A stretch of 64,000 bases of DNA. It comes from DATJGR01 sp963812255 (GTDB taxonomy: Bacteria > Pseudomonadota > Gammaproteobacteria > Pseudomonadales > Azotimanducaceae). This document shows positions 19,293-27,063 of this stretch, piece by piece; position 1 is the first letter of the stretch, and every line of letters begins with the position of its first letter. The stretch covers positions 124,001 to 188,000 of the forward strand of contig CAWEUM010000006.1 in NCBI GenBank assembly GCA_963812255.1, written 5' to 3'. Both the position numbers and the translations under genes were made by a program. Under the pieces are notes generated by a model. The model saw only the letters and a list, made by a program, of their open reading frames with translations. It was not told where the DNA came from and ran no database searches.

Positions 19293-19463
19293 CAGCTTCA
19301 GCATACGCTACGAGACGTCCCCTCTCGGTATGTCGAAGCACGGAGCGCCAGACCTCTCTCCCCTGACGCTTCGGGACTGCTTCCAGAAATTCTGGAAACA
19401 CCCAGCTTGCTAGGCGGATCCTCTCCCCCTTGGTCCCACCGCCTAGCAAGCTGGACTTTTTTT
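19293..19463 (+). ncRNA. Candidate small RNA with three C-rich hairpin loops
   Basis: About 170 nt between a sigma-54-like promoter and a strong intrinsic terminator, with no supported protein gene. Predicted by eye: hairpin 1 pairs 19302-19306 and 19311-19315 with 19323-19332 and displays the loop CGTCCCC. Hairpin 2 pairs CGAAGC (19334-19339) with GCTTCG (19368-19373) around a CTCTCTCCCC loop. A 17-nt palindrome follows (19381-19397). The terminator hairpin has a loop containing CTCTCCCCC. Repeated C-rich loops are the hallmark of sRNAs that pair with Shine-Dalgarno sequences, such as Xanthomonas sX13. Homology to that family is not claimed. It lies between xerD and rplS and is antisense to neither. 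Confidence 0.55.
19402..19463 (+). terminator. Rho-independent terminator, 16-bp perfect stem
   Basis: CCAGCTTGCTAGGCGG (19402-19417) is perfectly complementary to 19439-19454 and is followed by AC and seven T residues (19457-19463) on the plus strand. The T-run lies on the plus side, so it best serves a plus-strand transcript. It also stands directly after the rplS stop and may stop the rplS operon from the other side, although no T-run follows in that direction. Confidence 0.88.
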
Positions 19464-19812
19464 AGACCTTTTCGCGGATTCGCGCCGCGCGACCCGACAA
19501 ACTCCGCAGGTAATAAAGCTTCGCCTGACGCACATCACCGCGGCGTTTTACTTCGATTCCCGCGATCGCCGGACTATGTGTCTGAAACGAACGTTCCACG
19601 CCAACGCCGTGCGAGATCTTGCGCACGGTAAACGAAGAGTTGAGTCCTCGCTTGCGTCTACCGATCACGACGCCCTCGAAGGCCTGGTTCCGATCGCGAC
19701 CACCCTCCACTACGCGCACCTGAACGACGACCGTGTCGCCCGGTCGGAAGTCAGGGACTTCGGGCTTCATCTGTTCGTTTTCGATCGCTTCGATGATCTT
19801 GTTTCTACGCAT
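19462..19812 (-). CDS. rplS: 50S ribosomal protein L19
   Basis: Large-subunit protein at the 30S-50S interface. The ATG at 19812 gives 116 aa, matching the family (115 aa in E. coli). The start of the family reads MRRNKIIEAIENEQMK, followed by the RPGDTVVVQVRVVEG core, FEGVVIGRRKRGLNSSFTVR and VERSFQTHSP. The start overlaps the trmD stop by 8 nt. Last gene of the rpsP-rimM-trmD-rplS operon. Its TAA stop overlaps the T-run of the opposing terminator. Confidence 0.97.
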   Translation of the reverse strand: MRRNKIIEAIENEQMKPEVPDFRPGDTVVVQVRVVEGGRDRNQAFEGVVIGRRKRGLNSSFTVRKISHGVGVERSFQTHSPAIAGIEVKRRGDVRQAKLYYLRSLSGRAARIREKV

Positions 19813-20563
19813 GATTGCTCGCTCCGTTATCCGTCTGTTCCAAATACTCACTGAGCAGCCGCTGCTCCTCGTCCGACAGCCGGCGCCTCGACAACAAATC
19901 CGGACGACGCTCGTACGTTCGTGACAATGCGTCGCGCAGTCTGAAACGTCGGATCGCGTCGTGGTCGCCGCCTTTCAAAACCGTTGGCACCGATCGTCCC
20001 ATCACCTGCTCCGGACGCGTGTAGTGCGCCCAATCCAGCATCCCGGATCGATACGACTCGGCTTGGGCGGACTCCGCGTTTCCCAGCGTGCCCGGAAGAT
20101 AGCGGGCAATCGCGTCGATCACCACCATCACCGGTAATTCGCCACCTGTCAGGACGAAATCGCCGATCGAGATCTGTTCGTCCACCAAACTGTCGATCGC
20201 GCGCTCATCGATTCCTTCATAACGTCCGGCGATGAAGATCAGCCCCGCCTCGCCCGCCAACGCCTCTACCTTTCGCTGTTCGAAACGCTCGCCCTGCGGT
20301 GTGAGATACACGGTTCGCGTCGGACCAGGAGCGCGTTGCTTCAACGCATCGACCGCGCGCACCAACGGGTCCACCGTCATCACCATGCCCGGCCCGCCGC
20401 CGTAAGGACGATCATCAACGCTGTTGTGGCGATCATCGGTATGGTCACGCGGATTCTCGATGGCGAGATTCAGCGCGCCGCTGTCGATTGCGCGCGCGAC
20501 CACGCCTTCGCCACTGAGGATCCGGAACATGTCCGGAAAGATGCTGATGACGCCAACCCACAT
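19805..20563 (-). CDS. trmD: tRNA (guanine37-N1)-methyltransferase
   Basis: SPOUT-class methyltransferase that forms m1G37 in tRNAs with G36 and so prevents +1 frameshifting. The protein is 252 aa. VISIFPDMFRILSGEGVVARA at the N-terminus, DDRPYGGGPGMVM, and the trefoil-knot cofactor region IGDFVLTGGELPVMVVIDA are diagnostic. The short C-terminal domain carries RPDLLSRRRLSDEEQ. Position between rimM and rplS is invariant in this operon. Confidence 0.96.
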   Translation of the reverse strand: MWVGVISIFPDMFRILSGEGVVARAIDSGALNLAIENPRDHTDDRHNSVDDRPYGGGPGMVMTVDPLVRAVDALKQRAPGPTRTVYLTPQGERFEQRKVEALAGEAGLIFIAGRYEGIDERAIDSLVDEQISIGDFVLTGGELPVMVVIDAIARYLPGTLGNAESAQAESYRSGMLDWAHYTRPEQVMGRSVPTVLKGGDHDAIRRFRLRDALSRTYERRPDLLSRRRLSDEEQRLLSEYLEQTDNGASNHA

Positions 20564-20569
20564 ACCGTG

Positions 20570-21121
20570 CTACTCGGTGCCCTGCCAATCAACGACGATC
20601 CGCCGTCCGGTGAGATCCACGGCCATCACAACGTGACGCAGGAATGGAATCAGCAGTTCTCCCGAGGCCGTCCGGGAATCCGTTCGCACCACAATCACGT
20701 CGTTGGCGCCGGTCTCCATCAGGCCAGATACCTCTCCGAGAATCCGACCCGCCGTATCTTCGACGGCAAGCCCGATCAGATCCTTCCAGTAGAACTCGTC
20801 CTCGCCAGCTTCCGGCAACGTGGTGTCCTGCACACCGATCGATTTGCCCGCAAAGCGCAGCGCCGCATCACGATCGTCGACCCCGTCGATCTGCGCGACA
20901 AATCCCGTACGATGCGGTCTCAGATCATCGACGCGCAACTGCAGCCACACGTCGTTCCGCTCGACGAACCAGGGAAGGTATTCCGCCAGGTTCGTCACAG
21001 GATCGGTGTAGGAGATCACGTTCAGCCATCCTTTCACGCCGAATGGCGGGCCGAAACGGCCAACGACCACCATCGCCAACACCCGTTCTTCAGGCGGCGG
21101 GCGCTGCTCCGGCGGCCGCAC
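20570..21121 (-). CDS. rimM: Ribosome maturation factor RimM
   Basis: Assists maturation of the 3' domain of the 30S subunit near protein S19. The protein is 183 aa with an N-terminal RimM domain (VVVGRFGPPFGVKGWLNVISY) and a C-terminal PRC-barrel domain (YWKDLIGLAVEDTAGRILGEV). From the ATG at 21121 it overlaps rpsP by 32 nt and has a proline-rich N-terminal extension. An internal ATG at 21073 would remove this and leave a 16-nt gap. Neither start has a strong ribosome binding site, so the N-terminus is uncertain. Confidence 0.93.
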   Translation of the reverse strand: MRPPEQRPPPEERVLAMVVVGRFGPPFGVKGWLNVISYTDPVTNLAEYLPWFVERNDVWLQLRVDDLRPHRTGFVAQIDGVDDRDAALRFAGKSIGVQDTTLPEAGEDEFYWKDLIGLAVEDTAGRILGEVSGLMETGANDVIVVRTDSRTASGELLIPFLRHVVMAVDLTGRRIVVDWQGTE

Positions 21122-21356
21122 GCGCGTCCTTGATCAGGTGCCCCACCCGCTCCGATGGCTTAGCACCCACCGACAGCCAGTAGTCGACCCGCGCCAGATC
21201 GACGCGCAACCGTTCGGCCTTACCACGCGCGATCGGGTTGTAGAAACCAACGCGTTCGATATGGCGACCGTCGCGCCGATGCGCATGGTCCGCCACGGTG
21301 AGGTGATAAAACGGTGCGTTTCTCGACCCGTGCCGGGCCAGCCGGATGATGACCAT
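21090..21356 (-). CDS. rpsP: 30S ribosomal protein S16
   Basis: Small-subunit assembly protein, first gene of the rpsP-rimM-trmD-rplS operon. The protein is 88 aa and begins MVIIRLARHGSRNAPFYHL, the universal S16 start. ERVGFYNP and VDYWLSVGAKPSERV follow. The C-terminus is a short alanine-rich tail. Confidence 0.97.
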   Translation of the reverse strand: MVIIRLARHGSRNAPFYHLTVADHAHRRDGRHIERVGFYNPIARGKAERLRVDLARVDYWLSVGAKPSERVGHLIKDARAAAGAAPAA

Positions 21357-21383
21357 GGGAATGCTCTGTGCGAAAGGCGCGGT

Positions 21384-21412
21384 ATTCTACTGGAACGCCG
21401 ATGCACTGCAAA
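21384..21412 (-). promoter_or_regulatory. Candidate sigma-70 promoter of the rpsP operon
   Basis: On the minus strand TTTGCA (21412-21407), a 17-nt spacer and TAGAAT (21389-21384) precede the rpsP start by about 28 nt. Good -10 and fair -35 match. Predicted start near 21378 would give a very short leader. Confidence 0.5.
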
Positions 21413-21440
21413 GCCGGGAATCACCCGAGCGCACACAAGC

Positions 21441-21460
21441 GGGTCAGAGTCACTCTGACC
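21441..21460. repeat. REP-like palindrome, copy 1
   Basis: GGTCAGAGT-C-ACTCTGACC is a perfect 9-bp inverted repeat in the gap between the ffh stop and the rpsP promoter. It shares the GGTCAGAG / CTCTGACC ends with two other palindromes in the window, at 36419-36441 and 53790-53826. Confidence 0.7.
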
Positions 21461-21471
21461 GTCACTACGGG

Positions 21472-22842
21472 CTAACCGGTCGGGCCACGATTGGTGGCGC
21501 CCTTCAGGCTCGCGACCTGGCGCATCATCTTCGCCATGCCACCTTTTCTGGTGACCTTCTTCATCATCTTCTGCATCTGCTTGTGCTGCTTCAGCAAGCG
21601 ATTCACGTCCTGAATCTGAGTGCCGCTTCCGAGCGCAATACGACGTTTGCGAGAGCCATTGACGAGATCGGGATAACGCCGTTCGTGGCGCGTCATCGAG
21701 TCGATGATGACACCCATCCGTTTGAACATGCCGTCTCCGAGCTGAGCTTGCGCCGCTTGCGGCAGTTGCCCCATCCCCGGCAGCTTTTCGAGCATGTTCG
21801 ATACGCCGCCCATATTCGCCATTTGATTGAGTTGCTCGCGAAAGTCCTCCAGATCGAATCGCTCGCCCTTCTGGATCTTTTTCGCAAGTCGCTCCGCCTT
21901 GTCGCGGTCGACCTTTCGCTCGGCTTCCTCGATCAACGTCAGCACATCGCCCATACCGAGGATACGCGACGCGATGCGATCGGGATGGAACGGCTCCAGG
22001 GCGTCGGTCTTCTCACCGATACCGAGGAATTTGATCGGCTTGCCGGTGATCGCCCTCACCGACAATGCCGCACCGCCGCGTGCATCGCCGTCCACCTTCG
22101 CGAGCACGACCCCGGTCAGCGGCAGCGCGTCGTTGAATGCCTTCGCGGTTGCGGCGGCGTCCTGACCGGTCATGGCATCGACGACGAACAGCGTTTCCAC
22201 CGGATTCAACGTCGCATGCAACGACGCGATTTCCGCCATCATGTCCGCGTCGATGGCCAATCTTCCGGCGCTGTCGACGATCAGAACATCGACGAATTTT
22301 GTACGTGCTTCGGCTACTGCCCGCTTCGCGATCGCGATCGGCGTTTCATCGGGTCGGCTCGGTATGAATACCGCACCAACCTCGGCTGCGAGGGTTTGTA
22401 ACTGATCGATCGCCGCGGGGCGATACACGTCGGTGCTGACGACCGCTACCTTTTTGCGCTGGCGCTCGCCAAGCAATCGCGCAAGCTTCGCCACCGTCGT
22501 GGTCTTTCCGACACCTTGCAGACCCGCCATCAGCACGATCGCCGGCGGCGCGGCGGACAGGTCGAGTTCGTCGTTGGCCGCGCCCAACAAGGTGACCAGT
22601 TCATCGTGAACGAGTTTCACCAACGCCTGTCCGGGCGTCAGGCTCTGCGCCACTTCATGCCCGATCGCACGTACGCGCACGCGTTCGATGAAATCCTTGA
22701 CGACACTCAGTGCGACGTCGGCTTCCAGCAGCGCGGTGCGCACATCGCGCAGCGCGTCGCTGATGTTCTCATCGGATAGCCGCGATCTGCCGGCTACGGC
22801 ACGCAAAGTCCGCGTCAAGCGCTCCGACAGGTTCTCGAACAT
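21472..22842 (-). CDS. ffh: Signal recognition particle protein Ffh
   Basis: GTPase subunit of the signal recognition particle, which targets nascent inner-membrane proteins. The protein is 456 aa with N, G and M domains in order. The P-loop is GLQGVGKTTTVAKLA (about residues 107-121), DTAGRL is replaced by VDSAGRLAID, and the G4-type sequence reads LAKVDGDARGG. The M domain is methionine-rich (MGVIIDSMTRHERRYP, KQMQKMMKKVTRKGGMAKMM). It diverges from ypjD, as in other gammaproteobacteria, and lies upstream of rpsP. Confidence 0.96.
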   Translation of the reverse strand: MFENLSERLTRTLRAVAGRSRLSDENISDALRDVRTALLEADVALSVVKDFIERVRVRAIGHEVAQSLTPGQALVKLVHDELVTLLGAANDELDLSAAPPAIVLMAGLQGVGKTTTVAKLARLLGERQRKKVAVVSTDVYRPAAIDQLQTLAAEVGAVFIPSRPDETPIAIAKRAVAEARTKFVDVLIVDSAGRLAIDADMMAEIASLHATLNPVETLFVVDAMTGQDAAATAKAFNDALPLTGVVLAKVDGDARGGAALSVRAITGKPIKFLGIGEKTDALEPFHPDRIASRILGMGDVLTLIEEAERKVDRDKAERLAKKIQKGERFDLEDFREQLNQMANMGGVSNMLEKLPGMGQLPQAAQAQLGDGMFKRMGVIIDSMTRHERRYPDLVNGSRKRRIALGSGTQIQDVNRLLKQHKQMQKMMKKVTRKGGMAKMMRQVASLKGATNRGPTG

Positions 22843-22876
22843 GCTGTCTCTCTGGGTTCAACGATGACGGCGCGAG

Positions 22877-22882
22877 ATTATA
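22877..22882 (-). promoter_or_regulatory. Candidate -10 element of ffh
   Basis: A perfect TATAAT on the minus strand, about 35 nt upstream of the ffh start in the ffh/ypjD divergent gap. No good -35 hexamer is seen at 16-18 nt, so this is a partial promoter call. Confidence 0.45.
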
Positions 22883-22986
22883 GCGGAACGCTCGCCGTCT
22901 GCTTCGACCGCGTAATTTGAATTCAGAACCGCATCTGTCACACTCCTGGATCACCTTCTCGCGCAACCACGCTTGATCCAACATCC

Positions 22987-23790
22987 ATGAACCCAGCGTA
23001 CCCGGGGCTCGCCGCCGCCGCGTTCTACCTGATCGGCGCATTCACTCAGATCAATGCTCTGGCTCGCAAAGCACCGGTGCGCCGGCGCCGATTGCTGTGG
23101 TTGACGACACCGGGAATCATGCTGCATGCGCTGACCGCGTATCTCGTTCTGCACCAAGCCGACGGCATTAATATCGGTATTCCGGCGGTCGCATCACTGA
23201 TCGGTTTTACGCTGGTGTTGTTCGTCTACATCGGGTCGCTGTGGCAGCCATTGGAGAACCTGTTCGTGATGGTGCTGCCGCTCGGCGCGCTGACGGTCGC
23301 CGCGTCGATCACGTCGAACGGGCCCATCGTTCCATGGGCAGAATTCGGCGACGGACTACTCGTGCACGTGTTGATATCGATCCTTGCCTACACCGTGCTG
23401 GCGATGGCCGCCGGTCAATCGATCATCCTGGCGTTCCAGGAGCGGTCGCTGCGCCAAAAGACCGCAATCGGATTCGTCAGGTTGTTGCCGCCGCTGCAAA
23501 CGATGGAAACGCTGCTGTTCCAGCTACTGTGGGTCGGTCTCGTCACGCTGACGTTGGCAATCGGCAGCGGCTTCCTGTTTCTGACCAACATGTTTGCCCA
23601 GTCGGTCGTGTCGCACACGATCCTGGCAACCGCCTCTTGGGTGATCTTCGCGGGGCTGCTCGCGGGCCGCTATGCGTTCGGTTGGCGCAGTACGGTGGCG
23701 ACGCGCGCCACCCTCGGCGGATTCACGCTGCTCCTGTTCGCGTACTTCGGCAGTAAGCTCGTGATCGAGATTCTGTCCGGAAGACCCTGA
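22987..23790 (+). CDS. ypjD: Cytochrome c assembly family membrane protein (YpjD/CcsA-like)
   Basis: Inner-membrane protein (267 aa) of the CcsA/CcmC/CcmF fold. Eight hydrophobic segments can be traced along its length, at roughly residues 5-20, 38-56, 63-82, 89-105, 120-142, 175-197, 210-228 and 238-258. The VHVLISILAYTVLAMAAGQ segment carries a histidine placed like those of the heme-handling family. The function of YpjD itself is unsettled in the family, so only membership is claimed. Its stop overlaps the start of the next gene by 1 nt, and the ffh-ypjD-yfjD order is conserved. Confidence 0.85.
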   Translation: MNPAYPGLAAAAFYLIGAFTQINALARKAPVRRRRLLWLTTPGIMLHALTAYLVLHQADGINIGIPAVASLIGFTLVLFVYIGSLWQPLENLFVMVLPLGALTVAASITSNGPIVPWAEFGDGLLVHVLISILAYTVLAMAAGQSIILAFQERSLRQKTAIGFVRLLPPLQTMETLLFQLLWVGLVTLTLAIGSGFLFLTNMFAQSVVSHTILATASWVIFAGLLAGRYAFGWRSTVATRATLGGFTLLLFAYFGSKLVIEILSGRP

Positions 23791-25052
23791 TGACTGACCC
23801 GGTGTTTCAAGTTCCCGTGCTGCTCGGATCGATCGGCATACTGGTGCTGCTATCGGCATTCTTCTCCGGGTCCGAAACCGCCATGATGGCGCTGAACCGC
23901 TATCGGCTCGCGCACCTCGTCAAGGAAGGGCACCAGGGCGCCCGCAAAGCGCATCGCCTGCTGAGTCGGCCCGATCGGCTGCTCGGCGTGATCTTGATCG
24001 GTAACAATCTCGTCAACAATCTCAGCGCAACGGCGGCTGCACTGATCGGTCTGCAGTTGTTCGGAGATACCGGGCTCGCGGTCGCGCCGTTCGTCGTCAC
24101 GTTGATATTTCTGGTGTTCTGCGAAGTGGCGCCGAAGACCATCGCCGCGCACAACCCCGAGCGCATCGCGTTTCCCGCCGCGTTTGTGCTGGCGCCGCTA
24201 CTAAAACTGATGTATCCATTCGTCGTACTGGTCAACGGCATGAGCAACTTCGTCCTGCGGCCGTTTCTGCGCAGCGACGATCTGCCGAGTGAAGACCAAC
24301 TAAACATGGCGGAACTGCGCACGATGCTGCGCGAGGGCGCGCGCATTCCGAAGCGCCGTCGGGACATGCTGATTCGCATCGTCGACCTGGAAACGGTCTG
24401 TGTCGACGACATCATGGTGCCGCGCAGCGAGATCGTCGGAATCGACATCGAAAGCCCGATCTCCGAAATCATTGCGCAGATCTCATCGAGCCAACACACA
24501 CGCCTGCCGGTGTACAAAGAAAACATCAACAACGTCATCGGCATGTTGCACCTGCGCCGCACCGTCCGCTTCATCCAGCAAGGCACCTTCACGAAGGCGG
24601 AGCTGCTGCAGCTGACCCGCGAGCCGTACTTCATCCCCGAGGGCACCGCGCTCCACACGCAGCTGCTCAATTTTCAGAAGCAGAAACGCCGCGTTGCGTT
24701 GGTCGTGGACGAGTACGGCGACATCGAAGGCATCGTCGCGCTCGAGGATATCCTCGAAGAGATCGTCGGCGAGTTCACGACGGATTTCTCGGCGAACATG
24801 CCGGAGATCCACCCGCAAACCGACGGATCGTTCTTCATCGACGGAACCGCGTTGATCCGCGACATCAACCGTTCGCTCGGCTGGCATCTGCCGATCGACG
24901 GGCCGCGCACATTGAATGGTCTGATCCTCGAGCATCTCGAGTTCATTCCGGAGACCAATCTGTGCATCAGAATCGGCGATTACCTGTTCGAAACGCTGCA
25001 GATCAAGGACAACATGATCATCAACGTGAAGATCCAGGTGCTCGGCGACTGA
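23790..25052 (+). CDS. CNNM/CorB-type transporter (DUF21-CBS-CorC_HlyC)
   Basis: Probable Mg2+/Co2+ efflux-related membrane protein of the HlyC/CorC or CorB (YfjD) family, 420 aa. An N-terminal DUF21 domain (about residues 5-190) has four hydrophobic segments and the NNLVNNLSATAAALIG motif. It is followed by two CBS domains (VDDIMVPRSEIVGID and RRVALVVDEYGDIEGIVALEDILEEIVGE). A C-terminal CorC_HlyC domain (DGSFFIDGTALIRDINR) ends the protein. The gene is coupled to ypjD by a TGATG overlap. Transport substrate is family knowledge, not seen in sequence. Confidence 0.92.
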   Translation: MTDPVFQVPVLLGSIGILVLLSAFFSGSETAMMALNRYRLAHLVKEGHQGARKAHRLLSRPDRLLGVILIGNNLVNNLSATAAALIGLQLFGDTGLAVAPFVVTLIFLVFCEVAPKTIAAHNPERIAFPAAFVLAPLLKLMYPFVVLVNGMSNFVLRPFLRSDDLPSEDQLNMAELRTMLREGARIPKRRRDMLIRIVDLETVCVDDIMVPRSEIVGIDIESPISEIIAQISSSQHTRLPVYKENINNVIGMLHLRRTVRFIQQGTFTKAELLQLTREPYFIPEGTALHTQLLNFQKQKRRVALVVDEYGDIEGIVALEDILEEIVGEFTTDFSANMPEIHPQTDGSFFIDGTALIRDINRSLGWHLPIDGPRTLNGLILEHLEFIPETNLCIRIGDYLFETLQIKDNMIINVKIQVLGD

Positions 25053-25088
25053 CACTGACCTTCGATCCGCCCGTCTTCGAGCTGCCCC

Positions 25089-26834
25089 TCAGCGATCGGC
25101 CCAACGGCGGTTCATCGCGGAGATGATCGCCGTCAGTGATGCAGTGATCGTGTTGGCCGACACGCCGATGCCATAGATTCGCCCCTGCGCGCCGTCGTCG
25201 ATCGCCAGCAGACAGATCGCCCGCGCATCCTTCCCGGTGGACATCGCGTGCTCGTGATAGTCGATGATGTTCAGCGGTTCGTTCAGCGCTTTGACGAGAC
25301 CGTTGACGAACGCCTCGATAGGACCCGAGCCCTCGCCGGAAATCGACACCATTTGCTCAGACGCCTCGACCACCGCGCTGCAGCGCTGGGCGCCAGCTGC
25401 GCCATGCTGCAGATCGTATTCGACCAGTCGATATGGCCCTGTGTCGATCGCATACATCTCGATCAGCGCCTTCATGATCTCGTCGGGCTTCACCTCGCGG
25501 TCGAGGCGTTCGGTCAGCGCCTGCACGGACCTGCTGAACTGCGCCAGCATCTCGCGCGGGAGGCTGATGCCGAAGAACTCTTCGAGTATGAATCCGACCC
25601 CGCCCTTACCCGATTGGCTGTTCACCCGCACGGTTTCTTTGTACGAGGAACCGACATCGGCCGGATCGATCGGCAGATACGGCACCTCCCAATGCGCCGC
25701 ATCGACCAGCGCCATACCTTTGCGGATCGCGTCCTGGTGCGATCCCGAAAACGCGGTGAACACCAGCTCACCGGCATACGGATGACGTTCGTGTACGGGC
25801 AACTTGTTGATCGCCTCGACGGTCTCCTTGACGCGGCGCATCTGCCGGAAGTCCAACTCGGGGTCCACACCCTGCGAGAACATGTTCATCGCCATCGTCA
25901 CGATATCGCAGTTGCCGGTGCGTTCGCCGTTACCGAACAACGTGCCTTCGACCCGCTGCGCGCCGGCCATCAGCGCGAGTTCAGTGGCCGCAATGCCGGT
26001 ACCGCGATCGTTGTGCGTGTGCAGGCTGACGATGATGCTGTCGGGCCGCGGGAAATTGCGGATGAACCATTCGATCTGATCCGCATAGACGTTCGGAGTC
26101 GCCAATTCGACGGTCGACGGCAGATTGATGATGATCGGCTGCGCCGCGGTCGCGCCCCACTCCGACGCGACGGCGGCACAAATGTCCACCGCGAAATCGA
26201 GTTCGGTACCGGTGAAGCTCTCCGGCGAATACTCGAACGTAATGTTCGTATCGGTCAACGCGCGCAACGCGTTCTTCACCATGCGCGTGCCCTGCACCGC
26301 CAGATCAATGATGCCGCCGCGGTCCATCCCGAACACTACGCGCCGCTGCAACGTGGATGTCGAGTTGTACAGATGGAACACCGCGTTGTGCGCACCCTCC
26401 AGCGCCTGGACGGTACGCTCGATCAATTCGCGGCGCGCCTGACACAGCACCTGAATGGTCACATGCGGCGGAACACGGTCTTCGTCGATGATGCGCCGAA
26501 TGAAATCGAAGTCGGGTTGCGACGCAGCCGGGAAACCGACTTCGATTTCGGCGAACCCGACCTCGAGCAGCAGATCCCACATCGCAAGCTTTTCGTCGAC
26601 GTCCATCGGGTCGATGAGCGCCTGATTGCCGTCGCGTAGATCGACGCTGCACCAACGGGGCGCGTGCGTGATCGAGTTGTTGGGCCATCGGCGATCTCTC
26701 AATTCGATCGGCTCGAAGGCCCGGTATTTCTGAAACGGCATTGCCCCTCGGGCGTTGCCGGCGCTGCCTTGGCCGCTGGGGCGCGCCTGCGTGGTGGTGC
26801 TGGCCTGCTTGCCGAATGTCTGCTGTTCGCTCAT
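25089..26834 (-). CDS. leuA: 2-isopropylmalate synthase
   Basis: Condenses acetyl-CoA with 2-oxoisovalerate, the committed step of leucine synthesis. At 581 aa it belongs to the longer LeuA type. An unconserved N-terminal extension of about 31 residues precedes PFQKYRAFEPIEL. The TIM-barrel signature WCSVDLRDGNQALIDPM, HTHNDRGTGIAATELAL and GNGERTGNCDIVTMAMN (metal-binding residues) are intact. A C-terminal LeuA dimer/regulatory domain (from about residue 450) is present and should mediate leucine feedback. The gene stands alone behind a promoter and a 165-nt leader with a leucine-rich mini-ORF. Confidence 0.95.
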   Translation of the reverse strand: MSEQQTFGKQASTTTQARPSGQGSAGNARGAMPFQKYRAFEPIELRDRRWPNNSITHAPRWCSVDLRDGNQALIDPMDVDEKLAMWDLLLEVGFAEIEVGFPAASQPDFDFIRRIIDEDRVPPHVTIQVLCQARRELIERTVQALEGAHNAVFHLYNSTSTLQRRVVFGMDRGGIIDLAVQGTRMVKNALRALTDTNITFEYSPESFTGTELDFAVDICAAVASEWGATAAQPIIINLPSTVELATPNVYADQIEWFIRNFPRPDSIIVSLHTHNDRGTGIAATELALMAGAQRVEGTLFGNGERTGNCDIVTMAMNMFSQGVDPELDFRQMRRVKETVEAINKLPVHERHPYAGELVFTAFSGSHQDAIRKGMALVDAAHWEVPYLPIDPADVGSSYKETVRVNSQSGKGGVGFILEEFFGISLPREMLAQFSRSVQALTERLDREVKPDEIMKALIEMYAIDTGPYRLVEYDLQHGAAGAQRCSAVVEASEQMVSISGEGSGPIEAFVNGLVKALNEPLNIIDYHEHAMSTGKDARAICLLAIDDGAQGRIYGIGVSANTITASLTAIISAMNRRWADR

Positions 26835-26912
26835 GGCGAAACCTCGTGCGTGGATACGGTGAGTCGGGAGAATTGGGGCGGGCGTGAGCCCTGATCGAGG
26901 GGTAATAGCCGG

Positions 26913-26972
26913 CTAGGCCGGCAGTCGCAGCAGAGCAAGAAGAGCGGCGGAGCTTTGATCGACACGGTACAC
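26913..26972 (-). CDS. Possible leucine-rich leader peptide upstream of leuA
   Basis: A 19-codon frame from GTG at 26972 to TAG at 26913, inside the leader RNA predicted between the leuA promoter and leuA. It ends with five leucines in seven codons (LLALLRL). The stop codon lies inside a GCCGGC-CTA-GCCGGC hairpin, followed by the alternative short hairpins CCCT-AGGG and GGGC-GCCC that share the GGG. This resembles an amino-acid attenuation leader, but there is no convincing ribosome binding site before the GTG and no U-rich terminator before leuA. Treat as a hypothesis. Confidence 0.3.
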   Translation of the reverse strand: MYRVDQSSAALLALLRLPA

Positions 26973-26980
26973 GTTGAATT

Positions 26981-26993
26981 GCAGATCATCTGC
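26981..26993. promoter_or_regulatory. Perfect 13-nt palindrome just after the leuA transcription start
   Basis: GCAGAT-C-ATCTGC lies 7-19 nt downstream of the predicted leuA transcription start (about 27000). It could be an operator or a 5' stabilising hairpin. No known regulator site is recognised with confidence. Confidence 0.35.
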
Positions 26994-27006
26994 CAGTAAC
27001 GCACAG

Positions 27007-27035
27007 ACTATAGCGTTCGGCCGCGCTGTTGCCAA
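27007..27035 (-). promoter_or_regulatory. Sigma-70 promoter of leuA
   Basis: Minus strand TTGGCA (27035-27030), exactly 17 nt, then TATAGT (27012-27007). One of the best promoter matches in the window. The predicted start near 27000 gives a leader of about 165 nt before leuA. Confidence 0.68.
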
Positions 27036-27063
27036 GCGCGCAGCGCGAACGCAAGCCATTGTG

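Noticed and set aside
19246..19449. Minus-strand frame of 67 codons between xerD and rplS
   Set aside because: It crosses the perfect terminator stem and the sigma-54-like promoter, has no ribosome binding site and no recognisable protein features.
26831..26989. 52-codon frame running through the leuA leader into the leuA start
   Set aside because: It overlaps leuA (CCATGA) but is rich in Cys/Pro/Arg, has no ribosome binding site and runs through the predicted hairpins; kept only as a remote alternative to the shorter leucine-rich frame.
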